The notes beneath the pieces were generated by a model that ran no database searches, was not told where the DNA came from, and saw nothing but the letters and a program-made list of their open reading frames with translations. Below are positions 56,804 through 57,169 of a stretch of 57,169 nucleotides of DNA, piece after piece. Each line of letters starts with the position of its first letter. Position 1 is the stretch's first letter. Position numbers and translations under genes: made by a program. This stretch comes from Candidatus Goldiibacteriota bacterium (GTDB taxonomy: Bacteria > Oederibacteriota > PGYV01), in the NCBI GenBank assembly GCA_016937715.1, contig JAFGWA010000113.1, positions 1 to 57,169 of the forward strand, read 5' to 3'.

Positions 56804-56889
56804 GAGTGAGCCTGCGAAGCGGAAATCCCCGGGCTTACGCGAGTTTACGAGTGTAAGTGTTAGGGGACAGTTGATTTGTTTTGGAATTG

Positions 56890-56918
56890 GTAGACGCGGG
56901 TCTTTAGCCCGCGCGTTG
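56890..56918 (+). repeat. dispersed hairpin repeat, family 2, copy 3
   Basis: GTAGACGCGGGTCTTTAGCC then CGCGCGTTG; arms CGCGGG/CCCGCG pair around TCTTTAG. Preceded, like the copy at 46114, by an AATTGG-type flank (there after the repeat). Confidence 0.65.
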
Positions 56919-56980
56919 TTGACTTAATTATTTGTTTTTACTTCCGTCCCTCTGTCCCTCCGTGCATCCGTCCCTCAGTT

Positions 56981-57118
56981 TTACAGGGGTTGGGTATATT
57001 TTTTCAGTACGTGCCGCAAATTGGTGTTCTTGTATCCAAACAATCCTGAAATCGCCGGTGTGTTAACGTCATTGGCAACCGTAAACTCCCGGTACATACG
57101 AATCTGCCGGCGCGGCAT
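56981..57118 (-). CDS. possible small minus-strand protein inside the edge element
   Basis: 45 aa on the minus strand starting at 57118: MPRRQIRMYREFTVANDVNT and so on to LRHVLKKYTQPL. GGAG lies 8 bases before the ATG. It has a basic start and no known domain. It may be the remains of a transposon-encoded protein, as it sits within the inverted-repeat element. Codon use is not informative at this length. Confidence 0.3.
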   Translation of the reverse strand: MPRRQIRMYREFTVANDVNTPAISGLFGYKNTNLRHVLKKYTQPL

Positions 57119-57169
57119 TAAACAGCTCCTGCCGCAAACATAGTATGTTTATGCGGCACGCACTGAAAA
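57001..57169. mobile_element. 169-bp element bounded by 18-bp inverted repeats at the right edge
   Basis: TTTTCAGTACGTGCCGCA (57001-57018) and TGCGGCACGCACTGAAAA (57152-57169) are inverted repeats with one mismatch; the second ends exactly at the window's last base. A further imperfect hairpin (57130-57158, GCCGCAAACATA against TATGTTTATGCGGC) lies inside. Size and ends resemble a MITE or the end of an insertion sequence. No target-site duplication can be checked because the right flank is missing. Confidence 0.5.

Noticed and set aside
1-57169. tRNA or rRNA genes, CRISPR arrays, replication origin
   Set aside because: I saw no cloverleaf-like sequences with GGTTCRANNCC arms, no rRNA segments, no spaced repeats and no DnaA-box cluster, though a dedicated scan was not possible.

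Overview
The window reads as a Gram-negative, probably anaerobic bacterium from an uncultured lineage. Evidence for an outer membrane: a TonB-dependent BtuB-type receptor, two beta-barrel proteins, a lipoprotein and Lgt. Evidence for anaerobic metal/sulfur metabolism: FeoAB, several ferredoxins, ferredoxin-bearing MinD-type ATPases, CoA-disulfide-reductase-like flavoproteins, NifX-family proteins and a rubrerythrin-like protein. Base composition is moderately AT-rich. I cannot name the phylum. Essentially every real gene lies on the + strand; only short candidates at the two edges lie on the minus strand.

Layout. 1-3.9 kb: a beta-barrel fragment at the edge, small unknown proteins, a Gly/Arg-rich PUR-domain protein and an ankyrin protein. 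4.0-14.3 kb: metal handling, with a membrane protein and MFS carrier, a Fur-family regulator, feoA-feoB, a ZIP transporter, a metal-linked outer-membrane protein, a ZnuA/ZnuB pair without an ATPase, DUF1007 and a NicO-type Ni/Co exporter. 14.3-20.9 kb: an aldo/keto reductase and SDR, then a B12 block (cobalamin riboswitch-btuB, an NrdD-tail-like small protein, a second short cobalamin riboswitch-metE), ending in a decayed copy of the SDR 3' end. 21.1-29.7 kb: redox stress genes (ferredoxin, thioredoxin, DUF2892 proteins, DsrE-like, PerR-like with peroxiredoxin, Trx-Grx fusion, GroES paralogue, DUF302, SLAC1/TehA carrier) leading into a NifX/flavoprotein/ferredoxin operon. 29.7-37.6 kb: lgt, a Fur gene, a second flavoprotein, DUF5320 proteins, NifX-family proteins, a rubrerythrin-like protein, two ferredoxin-MinD ATPases and a radical SAM enzyme. 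37.6-41.2 kb: def, a methyltransferase, a J-domain protein, fabH and a metal exporter. 41.2-46.0 kb: a sulfur-carrier-like operon (frameshifted DsrE copy, two membrane rhodaneses, Mrp ATPase, MBL protein, CoA-binding protein, MauE/DoxX). 46.0-47.6 kb: a HigBA-type toxin-antitoxin pair and a lipoprotein in an AT-rich patch. 47.7-57.2 kb: gatC-gatA-(zinc ribbon)-gatB, a structured leader and rlmD-like gene, an ABC ATPase, miaB, a TPR-SPOR protein, a MORN-type protein, then a tail of dispersed hairpin repeats and an inverted-repeat element at the right edge.

The most interesting theme is regulatory. Four canonical 7-1-7 Fur boxes sit in front of a NifX/flavoprotein operon, a fur gene, a second flavoprotein gene and the DUF5320/NifX/rubrerythrin/MinD operon. 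Two of them lie inside perfect 33-bp and 29-bp palindromes placed directly after TATAAT -10 boxes. A second Fur-like operator type is shared by another fur gene and feoAB. A perfect 10-1-10 PerR-like palindrome precedes the peroxiredoxin. A 16-bp element of unknown regulator overlaps the -10 boxes of two thiol-redox operons. Together this looks like an iron- and peroxide-controlled system for storing or moving Fe-S/metal clusters and sulfur, related in gene content to the orange-protein (ORP) type clusters of sulfate reducers but with no function known for the assembly as a whole.
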